Positions 10,493-19,799 of a DNA stretch of 64,000 nt are shown piece by piece. Below the pieces are notes generated by a model. That model was not told where the DNA came from. It did not search any database and was given only the letters and a program-made list of their open reading frames with translations. The stretch is taken from contig NZ_JBANDC010000006.1 of assembly GCF_038896935.1 (NCBI RefSeq), positions 239,796 through 303,795 on the forward strand, read 5' to 3'. Origin of the DNA: Collimonas rhizosphaerae. GTDB lineage: Bacteria; Pseudomonadota; Gammaproteobacteria; Burkholderiales; Burkholderiaceae_D. Numbering within the stretch: position 1 is the stretch's first letter; each line of letters opens with the position of its first letter. The position numbers and the translations under genes were made by a program.

Positions 10493-12652
10493 TCAGCGGA
10501 CCACCATCGATATGGCCCCCAGGCCGAGGCCCCGCATGTCCTTGTTTTCCATCACCTGCAACGGCGAAACCGTTTCCGCCACGGTGAACAAGAGCAGCAG
10601 CCTGCCATGGTTTTTCTCAAGCAGCCCCGCCGGAATCCGCAGGCTTTGCTTGCCGCGGTTGATTTTTGTAGTGTAATGCAGCTCGCCCAGGGCCTGGCCG
10701 TTGGCGGAAACCTGGATGGTCTGCTGCGGGTGCTTGGCCATGACGTAGGCTTGGCCGAGCACTTCCAGCGTCAGGTCGGCGGCAATCGCTTGCCCTGGCA
10801 CGCCAGGTACGTTCAGCCACACCGCTGCTGCATTGCTGTTGGTCCAGGTGCCCCAGGTTTCCGCTGCCGACCAGCCGCCGGTGAGATAGGGGCCGGCATT
10901 GCCGCCAGTACGGAAATCGATGGCCGTACCGAGCGTGTAGTCAGCCGGCGGCGCTGGCGCCGCCGCGGCATAGGCCGGATTCGAACGCTGGCACTCGCTG
11001 CAGCGTTTCCAGCCTGGCGCCAGTATCCGGTAGCCGTCAAGTTCCGCAACCAGGTCATCCGGGCCGGCGGTGAGTTTCGCCTGCTCCCAGAGCGAGAGAG
11101 AAAGCGCATCGCCGAGGAACACATACAAGGTTTGCGGATCGTAGCGGCCCGTAAATACGGTTTCGGTAGCCTTGCGCTGCTCTGTCACCAGACGGCTCTG
11201 GTCGATCCGGGCGAAATAGCCGTGGTTGATGGTCAGGCGCTGCTCCGAAGCAAACAGGGCGATCGGGAAATAGTCGGGCGAATACACTGCCGGCATGGTG
11301 ATTGCAATCCGCCGGTAGCCTGGCGGGAGCTGTTTCCAGAAAGCGGACTGCAGAGGCGAAGTCCATCGGTATTCGCGCATGCTTTTGCGGATATTCAGCG
11401 CGGCGTCATTGCTGTCGGCCAGCTGCAGCACCAGCAGCGCGCCCAGCAGATATGGCAGCCAGCGCTTGTCGAGCAGCTTGAAGGCAGCGTAAAACACGCC
11501 AACGTAGATCATGTAAAACACCGGCCAGAACATGCGGCCCGACGCCCTGAATATGCCCAGGATCTTTTGCAGGAAAGCCGGCAGCGGGTATACCAGCACA
11601 TCATGGTTGGCCCAGCCGATATAAGAACTCAGCGCCTGCAAGGTCAACCCCGAGGCGACGATGAGCAGCGGCAGCAATGTCGCCCAGCGCCAGGCCGGCG
11701 CCGGACGCTGGGCGGCATTGCTGCGCACCGACCGCGACACCGATAAAACGACCACAACGGCCAGCAAGGCCAGCATCCCCACTCCCAGGAAACTGAAGCC
11801 GTCGAACTCGCCGCCGCCGCGAGGCTGGTCCGGCAACACTGTCGACCACCAGGCGATGGGGTCGATCAGTCCCAGCAGGCTCATGCGGTAATAACTCAAG
11901 CCGACCGGCTGGCTCAGGCCATCGCGCAGCATGAAGTAGCCGGTGCTCCACATGAGCAACCCCAGGCAAACGGCGGTCGACAGGGCAAGGCCTGCCAGCG
12001 CCCACGGCGAAACCTGCTTTTTCAGCCAGCGCTGCAAAAGGTCGGCGATCCAGATCGCCAGCACCATGGCCAGCAGGTAGGCGTGCGCCAGCGATGCCGC
12101 GCCGAGCAAGAGCAGCCAGCCGCGCCAGCGAAATCTTGCGCCGAAATACAGGTATAGGCCGGCCAGGATAAGCCAGTGCGCCGACAAGGATTCCGCTTCA
12201 AGGTAAATGCGCCACCATAACGGCGGCGCGATGACGAAAAACGCGGTCGCCAGAAACAGCGTCAGGCGCTCGGCGGAAAACAGGGACAGCAGCTTGTAGG
12301 CAAAAACCGCTTGCAGCACGACGGTCAGGGCAAGCCAGATGCCGATATATTGGAACGGTTGCGGCAGGAGCGCCGCGAAGGGCTTGAAAAGGAATGCGAA
12401 CAACGGCGTCGAATCCGTAAACACGATCGAACTGCCGAGCAGTTCGCCGTAGGCCAGGTTGGCGCCAAGGGGAAATTGCAGCATCGGCGTATTCCGGAAG
12501 AAATTCCAGCCGAGGAAATGCTGGCCGAAATCGCCGCGCATCAGCCACTCGGTGGAAGTCGGCCAGACGATGGCGCCGCCGGTATAGAACACAAAAGCGG
12601 CAAGGCCGATCAGCGCCGCCAGCAGTATGGGAGGAAATTTTCTAGTCATCAT
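10493..12652 (-). CDS. DUF6311-type membrane glycosyltransferase (GT-C-like)
   Basis: A 719-residue protein with about ten or more membrane helices in the first 430 residues and a soluble C-terminal beta-rich domain. The first periplasmic loop carries GDFGQHFLGWNFFRN, the acidic residue pattern expected of polyprenyl-phosphate-sugar-dependent GT-C enzymes, and the sequence matches DUF6311. It overlaps the gtrA gene by 11 bp and is therefore co-translated with gtrA and gtrB. The likely role is transferring a sugar from a polyprenyl carrier onto a cell-surface glycan in the periplasm, the position held by the serotype-specific Gtr protein in phage-type gtr operons. Acceptor and sugar unknown. 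Confidence 0.75.
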   Translation of the reverse strand: MMTRKFPPILLAALIGLAAFVFYTGGAIVWPTSTEWLMRGDFGQHFLGWNFFRNTPMLQFPLGANLAYGELLGSSIVFTDSTPLFAFLFKPFAALLPQPFQYIGIWLALTVVLQAVFAYKLLSLFSAERLTLFLATAFFVIAPPLWWRIYLEAESLSAHWLILAGLYLYFGARFRWRGWLLLLGAASLAHAYLLAMVLAIWIADLLQRWLKKQVSPWALAGLALSTAVCLGLLMWSTGYFMLRDGLSQPVGLSYYRMSLLGLIDPIAWWSTVLPDQPRGGGEFDGFSFLGVGMLALLAVVVVLSVSRSVRSNAAQRPAPAWRWATLLPLLIVASGLTLQALSSYIGWANHDVLVYPLPAFLQKILGIFRASGRMFWPVFYMIYVGVFYAAFKLLDKRWLPYLLGALLVLQLADSNDAALNIRKSMREYRWTSPLQSAFWKQLPPGYRRIAITMPAVYSPDYFPIALFASEQRLTINHGYFARIDQSRLVTEQRKATETVFTGRYDPQTLYVFLGDALSLSLWEQAKLTAGPDDLVAELDGYRILAPGWKRCSECQRSNPAYAAAAPAPPADYTLGTAIDFRTGGNAGPYLTGGWSAAETWGTWTNSNAAAVWLNVPGVPGQAIAADLTLEVLGQAYVMAKHPQQTIQVSANGQALGELHYTTKINRGKQSLRIPAGLLEKNHGRLLLLFTVAETVSPLQVMENKDMRGLGLGAISMVVR

Positions 12653-13073
12653 GTCGGGAACGATGGGAGACGTCCTTGTCGCGCGGACGTTTCGATCCGA
12701 AGGTCCAAAGCGTATTGGCGGAATAAGTCAGCACCAGCACGGCCGCTGAAGAGAATATCTGCGCCAGCAGGTAATTGAGCGCCAGCTGCACGGTCAGCAG
12801 GTGCATCAGGCCGGTATTCAGGGCGATGCCGGCGGCGGCGATCAGGCCGAAGCGGCTGGCGGTTTGCAGGTGGCCGGCCTGGCTCTTGAAGGTGACCCAG
12901 TAATTCAGCCCGTAGTTGACGATCGCGCCGGCCAGGGCGCCCGCCGCCGAAGCCGGCACCGGTCCCGACAGGCCGCCCTGCACCAGCAGGATCAGGACGG
13001 CGTACTGGCATGCCGTGCCCACGCCGCCGGCGGCGGCATAGATCAGGAACCGCCTGAAGCGATGCATAACCAT
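12642..13073 (-). CDS. gtrA: GtrA-family flippase-like protein
   Basis: A 143-residue protein with four membrane helices (about residues 10-30, 38-58, 75-95, 103-123) and the GtrA/DPMS family features FLIYAAAGGVGTACQYAVL, NYGLNYWVTF and YSANTLWTF. Family members are thought to flip polyprenyl-phosphate-linked sugars across the inner membrane. It lies 7 bp after the GtrB-type glycosyltransferase gene and overlaps the DUF6311 gene, forming a three-gene glycan-modification operon. Confidence 0.88.
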   Translation of the reverse strand: MVMHRFRRFLIYAAAGGVGTACQYAVLILLVQGGLSGPVPASAAGALAGAIVNYGLNYWVTFKSQAGHLQTASRFGLIAAAGIALNTGLMHLLTVQLALNYLLAQIFSSAAVLVLTYSANTLWTFGSKRPRDKDVSHRSRHDD

Positions 13074-13080
13074 CCTGCTG

Positions 13081-14052
13081 CTAGTCTTCGGTTTTCTGGT
13101 AGCGGCGGCGAATCAGGTAAATCGGGCGGCCTTTTGATTCCAGGTAGGTCCTGCCCATATATTCACCGAGGACGCCGATGCCGATCAGCTGGATCCCGCC
13201 GAGGAACAGCACCACCGTCAGGATGGATGCATAACCCGGCATGTCGATGCCGTGGATCAGCGTCTTGAAAATGATCACCAGGCCGTAGATAAAGGCGAAC
13301 AGTGAAATCGCCGAACCGAAATAAGTCCACCAGCGCAAAGGCACGGTACTGAAACTGGTGATGCCTTCCAGCGCAAAATTCCACAGGCGCCAGCCGGAAA
13401 ATTTCGACTCTCCGGCGCTGCGCGCTTCGCGCGCGTATTCCACCGTGACGGTCTTGAAGCCGACCCAGGCAAACAGCCCTTTCATGAAGCGCCGGTTTTC
13501 CGGCAGCTGCTTGAGCGCATCCAGCACTTGCCGGTCGACCAGGCGGAAATCCCCAACGTTCTCAGGCAGCTTGATGTCCGAGACCGCATTGTACAAACGG
13601 TAAAACATGCCGGCGGTCTTGCGCTTCATGTAGGAATCGCTATCGCGGTTGGCGCGTTTGGCCAGCACCACTTCGTAGCCGTTGCGCCATTGTTCGACCA
13701 GCAGCGGAATCACTTCGGGCGGATCCTGCAGGTCCGCATCGATGGGAATCACGGCGTCGCCCAATGCTTCGTTCAAGCCTGCGGTCAGGGCAGCTTCCTT
13801 GCCGAAATTGCGCGACAGGTCGATCACCCGTACCCGGCGGTCGCGGTCGGCGATGGCGATCAGCTGCGCCAAGGTATCGTCGGCGCTGCCGTCGTTGATG
13901 CAGACGATCTCGTAATCGAGCGTGTCGAGGACGGCCAGTATGGGCGTTATCCGCTGGAAGAAACAGGCAACGGCAGCGCTCTCGTTGTAAAAGGGGACCA
14001 CCAGCGATAACAGTGGCTTGTGTGGCGCTTGGTCTGGGGAGTTAACGTGCAT
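13081..14052 (-). CDS. gtrB: GtrB-type polyprenyl-phosphate glycosyltransferase
   Basis: A 323-residue GT2 enzyme. The N-terminal GT-A domain has LSLVVPFYNES, CINDGSADDT, the metal-binding IDADLQDPPE and GDFRLVDR with ENRRFMKGLFAWVG. Two C-terminal membrane helices follow (about residues 225-250 and 262-285), then GEYMGRTYLESKGRP, typical of GtrB/ArnC/DPM1-like enzymes that load a sugar onto undecaprenyl phosphate at the cytoplasmic face. ATG at 14052 is chosen; a GTG at 14073 is the alternative. It is the first gene of the gtrB-gtrA-DUF6311 operon. Confidence 0.88.
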   Translation of the reverse strand: MHVNSPDQAPHKPLLSLVVPFYNESAAVACFFQRITPILAVLDTLDYEIVCINDGSADDTLAQLIAIADRDRRVRVIDLSRNFGKEAALTAGLNEALGDAVIPIDADLQDPPEVIPLLVEQWRNGYEVVLAKRANRDSDSYMKRKTAGMFYRLYNAVSDIKLPENVGDFRLVDRQVLDALKQLPENRRFMKGLFAWVGFKTVTVEYAREARSAGESKFSGWRLWNFALEGITSFSTVPLRWWTYFGSAISLFAFIYGLVIIFKTLIHGIDMPGYASILTVVLFLGGIQLIGIGVLGEYMGRTYLESKGRPIYLIRRRYQKTED

Positions 14053-14166
14053 TGCCTGGTCTGGGATTATCACTTGTACGTCTGCTCATATTAGCATCAT
14101 TCTGCCCGGAAACAGCGCAAAACCCTTGCTGCAAGCGCTGTTGCAGGCGAGCAGCGCGGTAAACGC

Positions 14167-14206
14167 AAAAGCCGGCCAAATCGTCAATCCGATTCAGCCG
14201 GCTTTT
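14167..14206 (-). terminator. Rho-independent terminator after the asparaginase gene
   Basis: Perfect 10-bp arms AAAAGCCGGC and GCCGGCTTTT flank a 20-nt loop in the gap between the asparaginase stop and the gtrB start. Read on the minus strand, the stem ends in TTTT. It would insulate gtrB from asparaginase transcription. Confidence 0.65.
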
Positions 14207-14263
14207 ACTTGCCTGGGCCTGCAGCCGGGACGGCCAGCGCCGCCTCGGCTTGCAACACGACAA

Positions 14264-15364
14264 TCAGTAAGTGTAGAACATGCGCTGGATTTCTTTGGTG
14301 TTGCTGGTCTTGGTCAGCGCCAGCATCAGCAGGATGCGTGCTTTTTGCGCATTCAGCGTGTCAGCCACTACAAAATCGAGTTCATCATCGTTGGCTTCGC
14401 CGTTGCGCGCCACGATGCCCTGGCCGACGCGGCTGGCGCGGACAATGATCACACCCTTCTTGCGTGCTTCAACCAGCGGCGTTTTCATTTGCGCGGCAAT
14501 GCTGCCGTCGCCGACGCCGGCCTGGATGATGCCCTTGGCGCCGGAGGCGACCTGGGCGTCGAGCGCGGCGCGGGTCATGTTGGCGTAGCCGTAGATGATG
14601 TCAACCTGCGGCAGCACGTCCAGCTTGCTGACGTCGAACTCGGTGTCGACCGTGTTCTTGCGGGTCGATTGCCGGTAGAAATACGCCTTGTTGCCCTGGA
14701 TATAACCCAGCATGCCGAGTTCGGTCGACTTGAACGTGTCGGTCGTCGACGTGTTGGTCTTGCTCACTTCGCGCGCGGAGTTGATCTGGTCGTTGAGCGA
14801 AACCAGCACGCCCTTGCCGATGGCATCCTTGCTGCCAGCCAGCAGCACGGCGTTGTACAGGTTGATCGGGCCGTCGGCGGAAATCGCGGTCGATGGACGC
14901 ATGGCGCCGACCACCACTACCGGCTTGCGGCTCTTGACGGTGAGGTCGAGGAAATAAGCGGTTTCTTCGATCGTGTCAGTGCCGTGGGTGATGACGATGC
15001 CGTCCACGTCCGGTTGCGCCAGCAAGGTGTTGACGCGCTTGGCCAGCTTCAGCCAGTGGTCGTTGGTCATGCTTTCGCTGGCGATCTGGAATACCTGCTC
15101 GCCTTTGACATTGGCGACTTTCTTCAGCTCAGGAACCGCTGCGATCAGTTTCTCAACGCCGACGGTGGCCGAGGTATAGCCGACCGTGGTGGTGCTGTCG
15201 GCGCCGGTGCCGGCAATGGTGCCGCCGGTAGCCAGGATCATCACGTTAGGCAGTTTGGCCTGGCTGTCCTGCGCATGCGCCACGGAAGTGGACAGCAACA
15301 AGGCGCCGAACATCATCAATGCGTAGGAATTGAGGGTACGCAGTGTAAGTTTGCGGGTAGACAT
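14264..15364 (-). CDS. ansB: Type II (periplasmic) L-asparaginase
   Basis: A 366-residue enzyme hydrolysing L-asparagine (and often glutamine) to aspartate and ammonia. A signal peptide ends near VAHAQ (residue 31), so it is periplasmic. Both catalytic threonine signatures are present: LATGGTIAGTG (Thr49) and ITHGTDT (Thr129 with Asp130), plus the conserved GAMRPSTAISADGP segment. The length fits the periplasmic type II group. It has its own promoter region upstream and a terminator downstream. Confidence 0.93.
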   Translation of the reverse strand: MSTRKLTLRTLNSYALMMFGALLLSTSVAHAQDSQAKLPNVMILATGGTIAGTGADSTTTVGYTSATVGVEKLIAAVPELKKVANVKGEQVFQIASESMTNDHWLKLAKRVNTLLAQPDVDGIVITHGTDTIEETAYFLDLTVKSRKPVVVVGAMRPSTAISADGPINLYNAVLLAGSKDAIGKGVLVSLNDQINSAREVSKTNTSTTDTFKSTELGMLGYIQGNKAYFYRQSTRKNTVDTEFDVSKLDVLPQVDIIYGYANMTRAALDAQVASGAKGIIQAGVGDGSIAAQMKTPLVEARKKGVIIVRASRVGQGIVARNGEANDDELDFVVADTLNAQKARILLMLALTKTSNTKEIQRMFYTY

Positions 15365-15496
15365 AAATCTCCTGATCTGTTGATTGTTGTGGACCGCCGG
15401 CTGAGCCGAAAGCGGTCACGCGGCATTTCAACGTTCTGCAACGCGCTGCCGCGCCGCGGAACTGTAGCTAAAGTCGGCAAAGCGATCTAATGCCAT

Positions 15497-15518
15497 TTAT
15501 GCATAGGATTATGCATAA
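15497..15518. promoter_or_regulatory. Palindrome upstream of asparaginase
   Basis: Perfect 8-bp arms TTATGCAT and ATGCATAA separated by 6 bp, inside a very AT-rich stretch about 130 bp upstream of the asparaginase start. The 260-bp gap otherwise shows no gene. Position and symmetry suggest an operator, but no regulator can be named. Confidence 0.3.
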
Positions 15519-15624
15519 TTATTATATGCAATCACTTCAATAAGAAAAGGCTTAACCGGATCGGTTTCCTGCCAAAAAATCAACTAGCAATCAACGAGCA
15601 ATCCATGAGCAAGAAGCACGCCCG

Positions 15625-16476
15625 TCACGCGGCAAGCTTGGCTTCCGCTTCACGCGTGATATGCAGCTCGCGCATCGGGAACGGGATCGTGCAGTTCACC
15701 GCCGCCAGCGCGGCCTGGACTTTTTGGGCGATCGACCAGCGTACATCCCAATATTGGGAAGTCGTGGTCCATGCCCGCAGATTGAGCATGACCGCACTGT
15801 CGGCGTGGTCGGTGACCACCACGAACGGCGCCGGCGCCGCCAGGATGCGCTCGTCCGCCAGCAGCAGTTCCTTCAGGGCCTGGATCGCGACCGCCGGATT
15901 GTCCTTGTAGCTGATGCCGACCGGCATGTCGATGCGGCGCGTATTGTTGCGGCTGAAGTTGGTCAGCGCGCTGTTCCACAGCTGGTTGTTCGGCGCGAAC
16001 AGGCAGATGCCGTCGGCCTTGGTCAGCTTGGTGGCAAACAGGCCGATTTCATCGACGGTGCCTTCGATGCTGCCGTTGGAGATGTATTCGCCGACCTGGA
16101 ACGGCCGCAGCAACAGCAGCATCATGCCGGCCGCGATGTTTTGCAAAGTCCCCTGCAAAGCCAGGCCGATCGCCAAGCTGGCGGCGCCCAGGACGGCGAC
16201 GATGCTGGCGGTCTGCACGCCGAACTGGCCGAGCACGGCAACCAGCGTGACCAGGCGCACCAGCCACAGCAGCAGGCTGCGCAGCACCGGACGCAGGGTG
16301 GCGTCCAGGCTGGCGCGCAGCATGACCCGGTCGAGCGCATTGGCGAAACGCGACGACAGCCACCAGCCGACTGCCAGCGTGAAGATTGCCAGCACCGCAT
16401 TGAGGCCGTAGTGCAAGGACGATTCGAGCAGGAAATTCCAGATCGAAGAGAGTTGGTTGACGGCTAATATGTTCAA
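15625..16476 (-). CDS. Small-conductance mechanosensitive channel, MscS family
   Basis: A 283-residue MscS-type channel that opens under membrane tension to release solutes. The start is TTG at 16476 because AGGAG lies 6 nt upstream; a longer frame upstream lacks such a site. Three membrane helices occupy about residues 15-125, with the pore-lining TM3 rich in Gly/Ala (LGAASLAIGLALQGTLQNIAAGMM). The beta domain (FQVGEYISNGSIEGTVDEIGLFATKL) and C-terminal alpha/beta domain follow. The gene converges on nothing downstream and is divergent from hisC. Confidence 0.9.
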   Translation of the reverse strand: MNILAVNQLSSIWNFLLESSLHYGLNAVLAIFTLAVGWWLSSRFANALDRVMLRASLDATLRPVLRSLLLWLVRLVTLVAVLGQFGVQTASIVAVLGAASLAIGLALQGTLQNIAAGMMLLLLRPFQVGEYISNGSIEGTVDEIGLFATKLTKADGICLFAPNNQLWNSALTNFSRNNTRRIDMPVGISYKDNPAVAIQALKELLLADERILAAPAPFVVVTDHADSAVMLNLRAWTTTSQYWDVRWSIAQKVQAALAAVNCTIPFPMRELHITREAEAKLAA

Positions 16477-16675
16477 GGGCAGCTCCTGTTGCTTGTATGA
16501 AATAGCGCAGGCCAGTGGGCTGTTGCAGCCCACTAGATCCGCGTATCGAGCCCTGTATGTTACCAGTTGCTCCCGGCACAACCCGCGAATCCCAGCCAGA
16601 CCGCGCCGGGTTTGCTACCATATGGCTGATTCGCCAACCCGCGCAGCAGCAGCCCTTACCTTCTTTAGCGACACA

Positions 16676-17764
16676 ATGAGCAAATTCTGGAGTCCCATCG
16701 TCAGCCGCCTGACGCCTTACACCCCCGGCGAACAACCGAAGCTGAGCAAGCTGGTCAAGCTCAACACCAATGAAAACCCGTATGGTCCGTCGCCGCTGGC
16801 GCTGGAAGCCATGCGCGCCGAACTGGGCGACAACCTGCGGCTGTATCCGAACCCGGACGCCGAGCCGCTCAAGCTGGCGCTGGCCGAGCAGAACGCCGCG
16901 CACGGCATCACGCCGGCCCACGTGTTCGTCGGCAACGGTTCCGACGAAGTGCTGGCGCATGCCTTCCAGGCTTTGCTGCAGCATGAACAGGCGATCCTGT
17001 TCCCGGACATCAGCTACAGTTTTTATCCAACCTACTGCGGCCTGTACCAGGTGGCTTACCGCACCGTGCCGCTGGCCGAAGATTTTTCGTTGCGGGTCGA
17101 CGACTACCTGGACACCGCCGCCGGCGGCGTCATCTTCCCCAACCCGAATGCGCCTACCGGCTGCCTGCTGCCGCTGGACGAAGTGGAAAGGCTGGTCGCC
17201 GGCCAGCCCGACTGCGTGGTGATCGTGGATGAAGCCTATGTCGATTTCGGCGGCGACAGCGCTATCCCGCTGGTGGCGCGCTACCCCAACCTGCTGGTGG
17301 TGCAGACCTTGTCCAAGTCGCGTTCGCTGGCCGGCTTGCGGGTCGGCTTTGCGATCGGCCACCCGGACCTGATCACGGCGCTGGAGCGGGTCAAGAACAG
17401 TTTCAACTCCTATCCGCTGGACCGCATGGCGATCGTCGGCGCCACGGCGGCGATCAAGGACCAGGCGCATTTCGACAAAACCCGGCAAGCCGTCATCGCC
17501 AGCCGCGAGCGCCTGGTCGGCGGCCTGGCCGCGCTCGGCTTCGACGTGCTGCCGTCGGCCGCCAACTTCGTGTTCGCCCGCCATCCGCGCCACGACGGCG
17601 CCAAGCTTGCCGCCCGCCTGCGCGCCGACGGCATCATCGTGCGTCATTTCGGCAGTGCCCGCATCGCGCAGTTCCTGCGCATCACCGTGGGCACGGATGA
17701 AGCTTGCCAGGCGCTGCTGGACGCCTTGCAGGCGCACCTGGAAGACATGCCGGCCGATTTCTGA
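16676..17764 (+). CDS. hisC: Histidinol-phosphate aminotransferase
   Basis: A 362-residue fold-type I PLP aminotransferase. It has the HisC N-terminal sequence KLNTNENPYGPSP, the PLP-phosphate loop VGNGSDEVL, FPNPNAPTG, DEAYVDF and the PLP lysine in SKSRSLAGLRVGFAIG. It catalyses imidazole-acetol phosphate to histidinol phosphate in histidine biosynthesis; isolated HisC paralogues may also act on aromatic amino acids or cobalamin precursors. No other his gene is nearby. ATG at 16676 gives the family N-terminus, though the ribosome site is weak and an in-frame ATG at 16622 is possible. Confidence 0.92.
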   Translation: MSKFWSPIVSRLTPYTPGEQPKLSKLVKLNTNENPYGPSPLALEAMRAELGDNLRLYPNPDAEPLKLALAEQNAAHGITPAHVFVGNGSDEVLAHAFQALLQHEQAILFPDISYSFYPTYCGLYQVAYRTVPLAEDFSLRVDDYLDTAAGGVIFPNPNAPTGCLLPLDEVERLVAGQPDCVVIVDEAYVDFGGDSAIPLVARYPNLLVVQTLSKSRSLAGLRVGFAIGHPDLITALERVKNSFNSYPLDRMAIVGATAAIKDQAHFDKTRQAVIASRERLVGGLAALGFDVLPSAANFVFARHPRHDGAKLAARLRADGIIVRHFGSARIAQFLRITVGTDEACQALLDALQAHLEDMPADF

Positions 17765-17850
17765 TCCTCGCCGTGGATGGCGGTGCGCCGCCATCCATCG
17801 CCATTTCGCTGTTATTTCGCTGTTTCCACCGGCTTCCAACTCCTTCCGCA

Positions 17851-18999
17851 ATGTCCATCCCAATAGCGCCGCCCGCCGTCGACACCCGCATGCGCCAGGC
17901 CGCCCTGCCGCTGCTGTTCCTGTTGCTGGGCGTGATCTACGCCAGCTGGGTGTCGCGCATCCCGGCGCTGCGCGACAACCTGCAGCTCGATCCCGCCAGC
18001 CTCAGCCTGTTCCTGCTGGGCGGCGGCATCGGCGCAGTCGGCTCTTTTCCGCTGGCGGCCTGGCTGGTAGGCCATTACGGCGCGCGCCGCGCCTGCTGGT
18101 ACGCCGGCCTGGCGCTGCTGGCGACCATTCCTTGCCTGGCGCTGGCGCCGTCGCTGCCATGGCTGATGCTGGCGATGCTGTGCCTGGGGGTCTGTTCCAG
18201 CTGCTTCAATGTGGCCATCAATGCGCTCGGCGCCGAAGCGGAAAGGCTTGCCGGACGCTCGATCATGTCGCAGCTGCATGCCTGGTTTTGCGTCGGCACG
18301 CTGTCCGGCGCCCTGCTCGGCAGCGCCATCGCCGGCATGGAAATCAGGCCGCTGCTGCACTTCGGCCTGGTTGCTCTGTGTGTGCTGGTTCCGCTGCGCC
18401 TGTGCTATCGCGCCTTGCCGAATGACCGGCCGCAATTCATCGCCGGCAAAAAACACTTCGCGCTGCCGCACGGCCCGCTGATTGCGCTCGGCGTGGTCGC
18501 CTTCGGCGGCGCGATCGTCGAAGGTTCGGTGGCCGACTGGAGCGGGGTCTACATGAAAGACCGCCTGTCTGCCAGCGACGGCGTGGCGCCGCTGGCGTTT
18601 GCCTGCTTCGCCGCCATGATGCTGCTGACGCGCATAATCGGCGACAAGCTGAAGGAATCGTTCGGCGCCCGCCGCGTGGTGGCCGGCGGCGCCTTGACGG
18701 CGGGCCTCGGCATGCTGGTCGCCCTGCTCGCCAGCCAGGCGCCGCTCGCCATCGCCGGTTTTGCCCTGACCGGCGCTGGCGTTGCCACCATCTTCCCTTT
18801 CATCTTCAGCGCCGCCGGCCGCCACGGCCCGACCGCGCTGGCCGGCGTCACCACCATGGGCTATACCGGCGGCCTGATCGGGCCGCCGATCATCGGCTTC
18901 CTGGCGCATGGCTTCGGCCTGCCCGCGGCCTTGTCGCTGGTAGGCGTGCTCTGCATTGCGGTGGCGCTGGCGGCCGGCCGCGCCAGATGGCTCGAATGA
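17851..18999 (+). CDS. MFS transporter (YbjJ-like)
   Basis: A 382-residue, 12-helix major facilitator protein. The first helix (LPLLFLLLGVIYASWVSRIPALRDNL) and the loop before helix 3 (PLAAWLVGHYGARRA) place it in the group of short MFS carriers typified by E. coli YbjJ; the central loop is short and the second half begins near residue 205. Substrate is unknown. It begins 86 bp after hisC in the same direction and could share its transcript. Confidence 0.8.
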   Translation: MSIPIAPPAVDTRMRQAALPLLFLLLGVIYASWVSRIPALRDNLQLDPASLSLFLLGGGIGAVGSFPLAAWLVGHYGARRACWYAGLALLATIPCLALAPSLPWLMLAMLCLGVCSSCFNVAINALGAEAERLAGRSIMSQLHAWFCVGTLSGALLGSAIAGMEIRPLLHFGLVALCVLVPLRLCYRALPNDRPQFIAGKKHFALPHGPLIALGVVAFGGAIVEGSVADWSGVYMKDRLSASDGVAPLAFACFAAMMLLTRIIGDKLKESFGARRVVAGGALTAGLGMLVALLASQAPLAIAGFALTGAGVATIFPFIFSAAGRHGPTALAGVTTMGYTGGLIGPPIIGFLAHGFGLPAALSLVGVLCIAVALAAGRARWLE

Positions 19000-19058
19000 T
19001 GTCGTTACGCTAAAATATCCGCTCGCGTTTGTACGCCAACCTACTGCATGGAGTCCAC

Positions 19059-19799
19059 ATGACGCTTGCCTCGTTTCCCCGTTCCCTGGTCCGCTGCCTG
19101 GCGCTTGGCGCCGCTGCCGGCCTTGCCCTGGCGGCCTGCGCCAGCACCCAGTCCACGGCCGCCAGCGATGCAGCGCTGGCAGCGTCGCGCTGGGAACTGA
19201 CCAACTGGACCGGGCATGCCGTGCCGCACGGCGACAACGGCGAGCCGGTGATCCTGAATTTCAGCCAGGAAAACGGCAAGGGACGCGTCAGCGGCCGCGC
19301 CGGCTGCAACCAGTTCTCAGCACCCTACTCGGTGCGCGGCCCAGGCCAGCTGACGATCGTCGAGGCAGTCACCACCCGCATGGCTTGCCCTGAACCGGCG
19401 ATGCAGTTCGAGGCCGATTTCCTCGACAAGCTGCAGGCAGTCAATCAATACGCAATAACCGGCCAGCAGATGGAAATGAAAACCCTGGATGGCCAGGTCA
19501 TGCGTTTCCATGCGCGCGAAAAACCGGGCGCCGCGGCCAAGATCAAGTTCGTTTACATCGCATCGCAGAAGGTCCCTTGCAGCGCCGACGTCATGCGCAC
19601 CACCTGCCTGCAGGTCCGCGAACGCAAGGAAGATCCATGGCAGCTCTGGTACGGCAATATCCAGGGCTTCAATTTTGAACCCGGCATCGCTTACCGCCTG
19701 CGCATCCTCGAAGAGCAGGTCGCCAATCCGCCGGCCGACGCCAGCTCCGTCAAGTGGACCCTCGACATGGTAGTGGAACAGGAAGTGGTCAAGAAATAA
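19059..19799 (+). CDS. META/DUF4377 two-domain lipoprotein
   Basis: A 246-residue predicted lipoprotein. The lipobox ALAAC places the lipidated cysteine at residue 27. The first domain (about 45-150: WELTNWTGHAVP, GRAGCNQFSAPY, TRMACPEPAMQFEADFL) is a META/HslJ-type heat-shock domain; the second (about 160-246, starting KFVYIASQKVPC, with TCLQVRE and YRLRILEEQV) matches DUF4377. Both occur in envelope stress proteins. The stop overlaps the next start by one base (TAATG), so translation is coupled to the hydrolase. ATG at 19059 is chosen for its GGAG site. Confidence 0.85.
   Translation: MTLASFPRSLVRCLALGAAAGLALAACASTQSTAASDAALAASRWELTNWTGHAVPHGDNGEPVILNFSQENGKGRVSGRAGCNQFSAPYSVRGPGQLTIVEAVTTRMACPEPAMQFEADFLDKLQAVNQYAITGQQMEMKTLDGQVMRFHAREKPGAAAKIKFVYIASQKVPCSADVMRTTCLQVRERKEDPWQLWYGNIQGFNFEPGIAYRLRILEEQVANPPADASSVKWTLDMVVEQEVVKK

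Noticed and set aside
16049..17863. A 604-codon minus-strand open frame across MscS and hisC
   Set aside because: It overlaps two well-supported genes in other frames and has low-complexity shadow composition.
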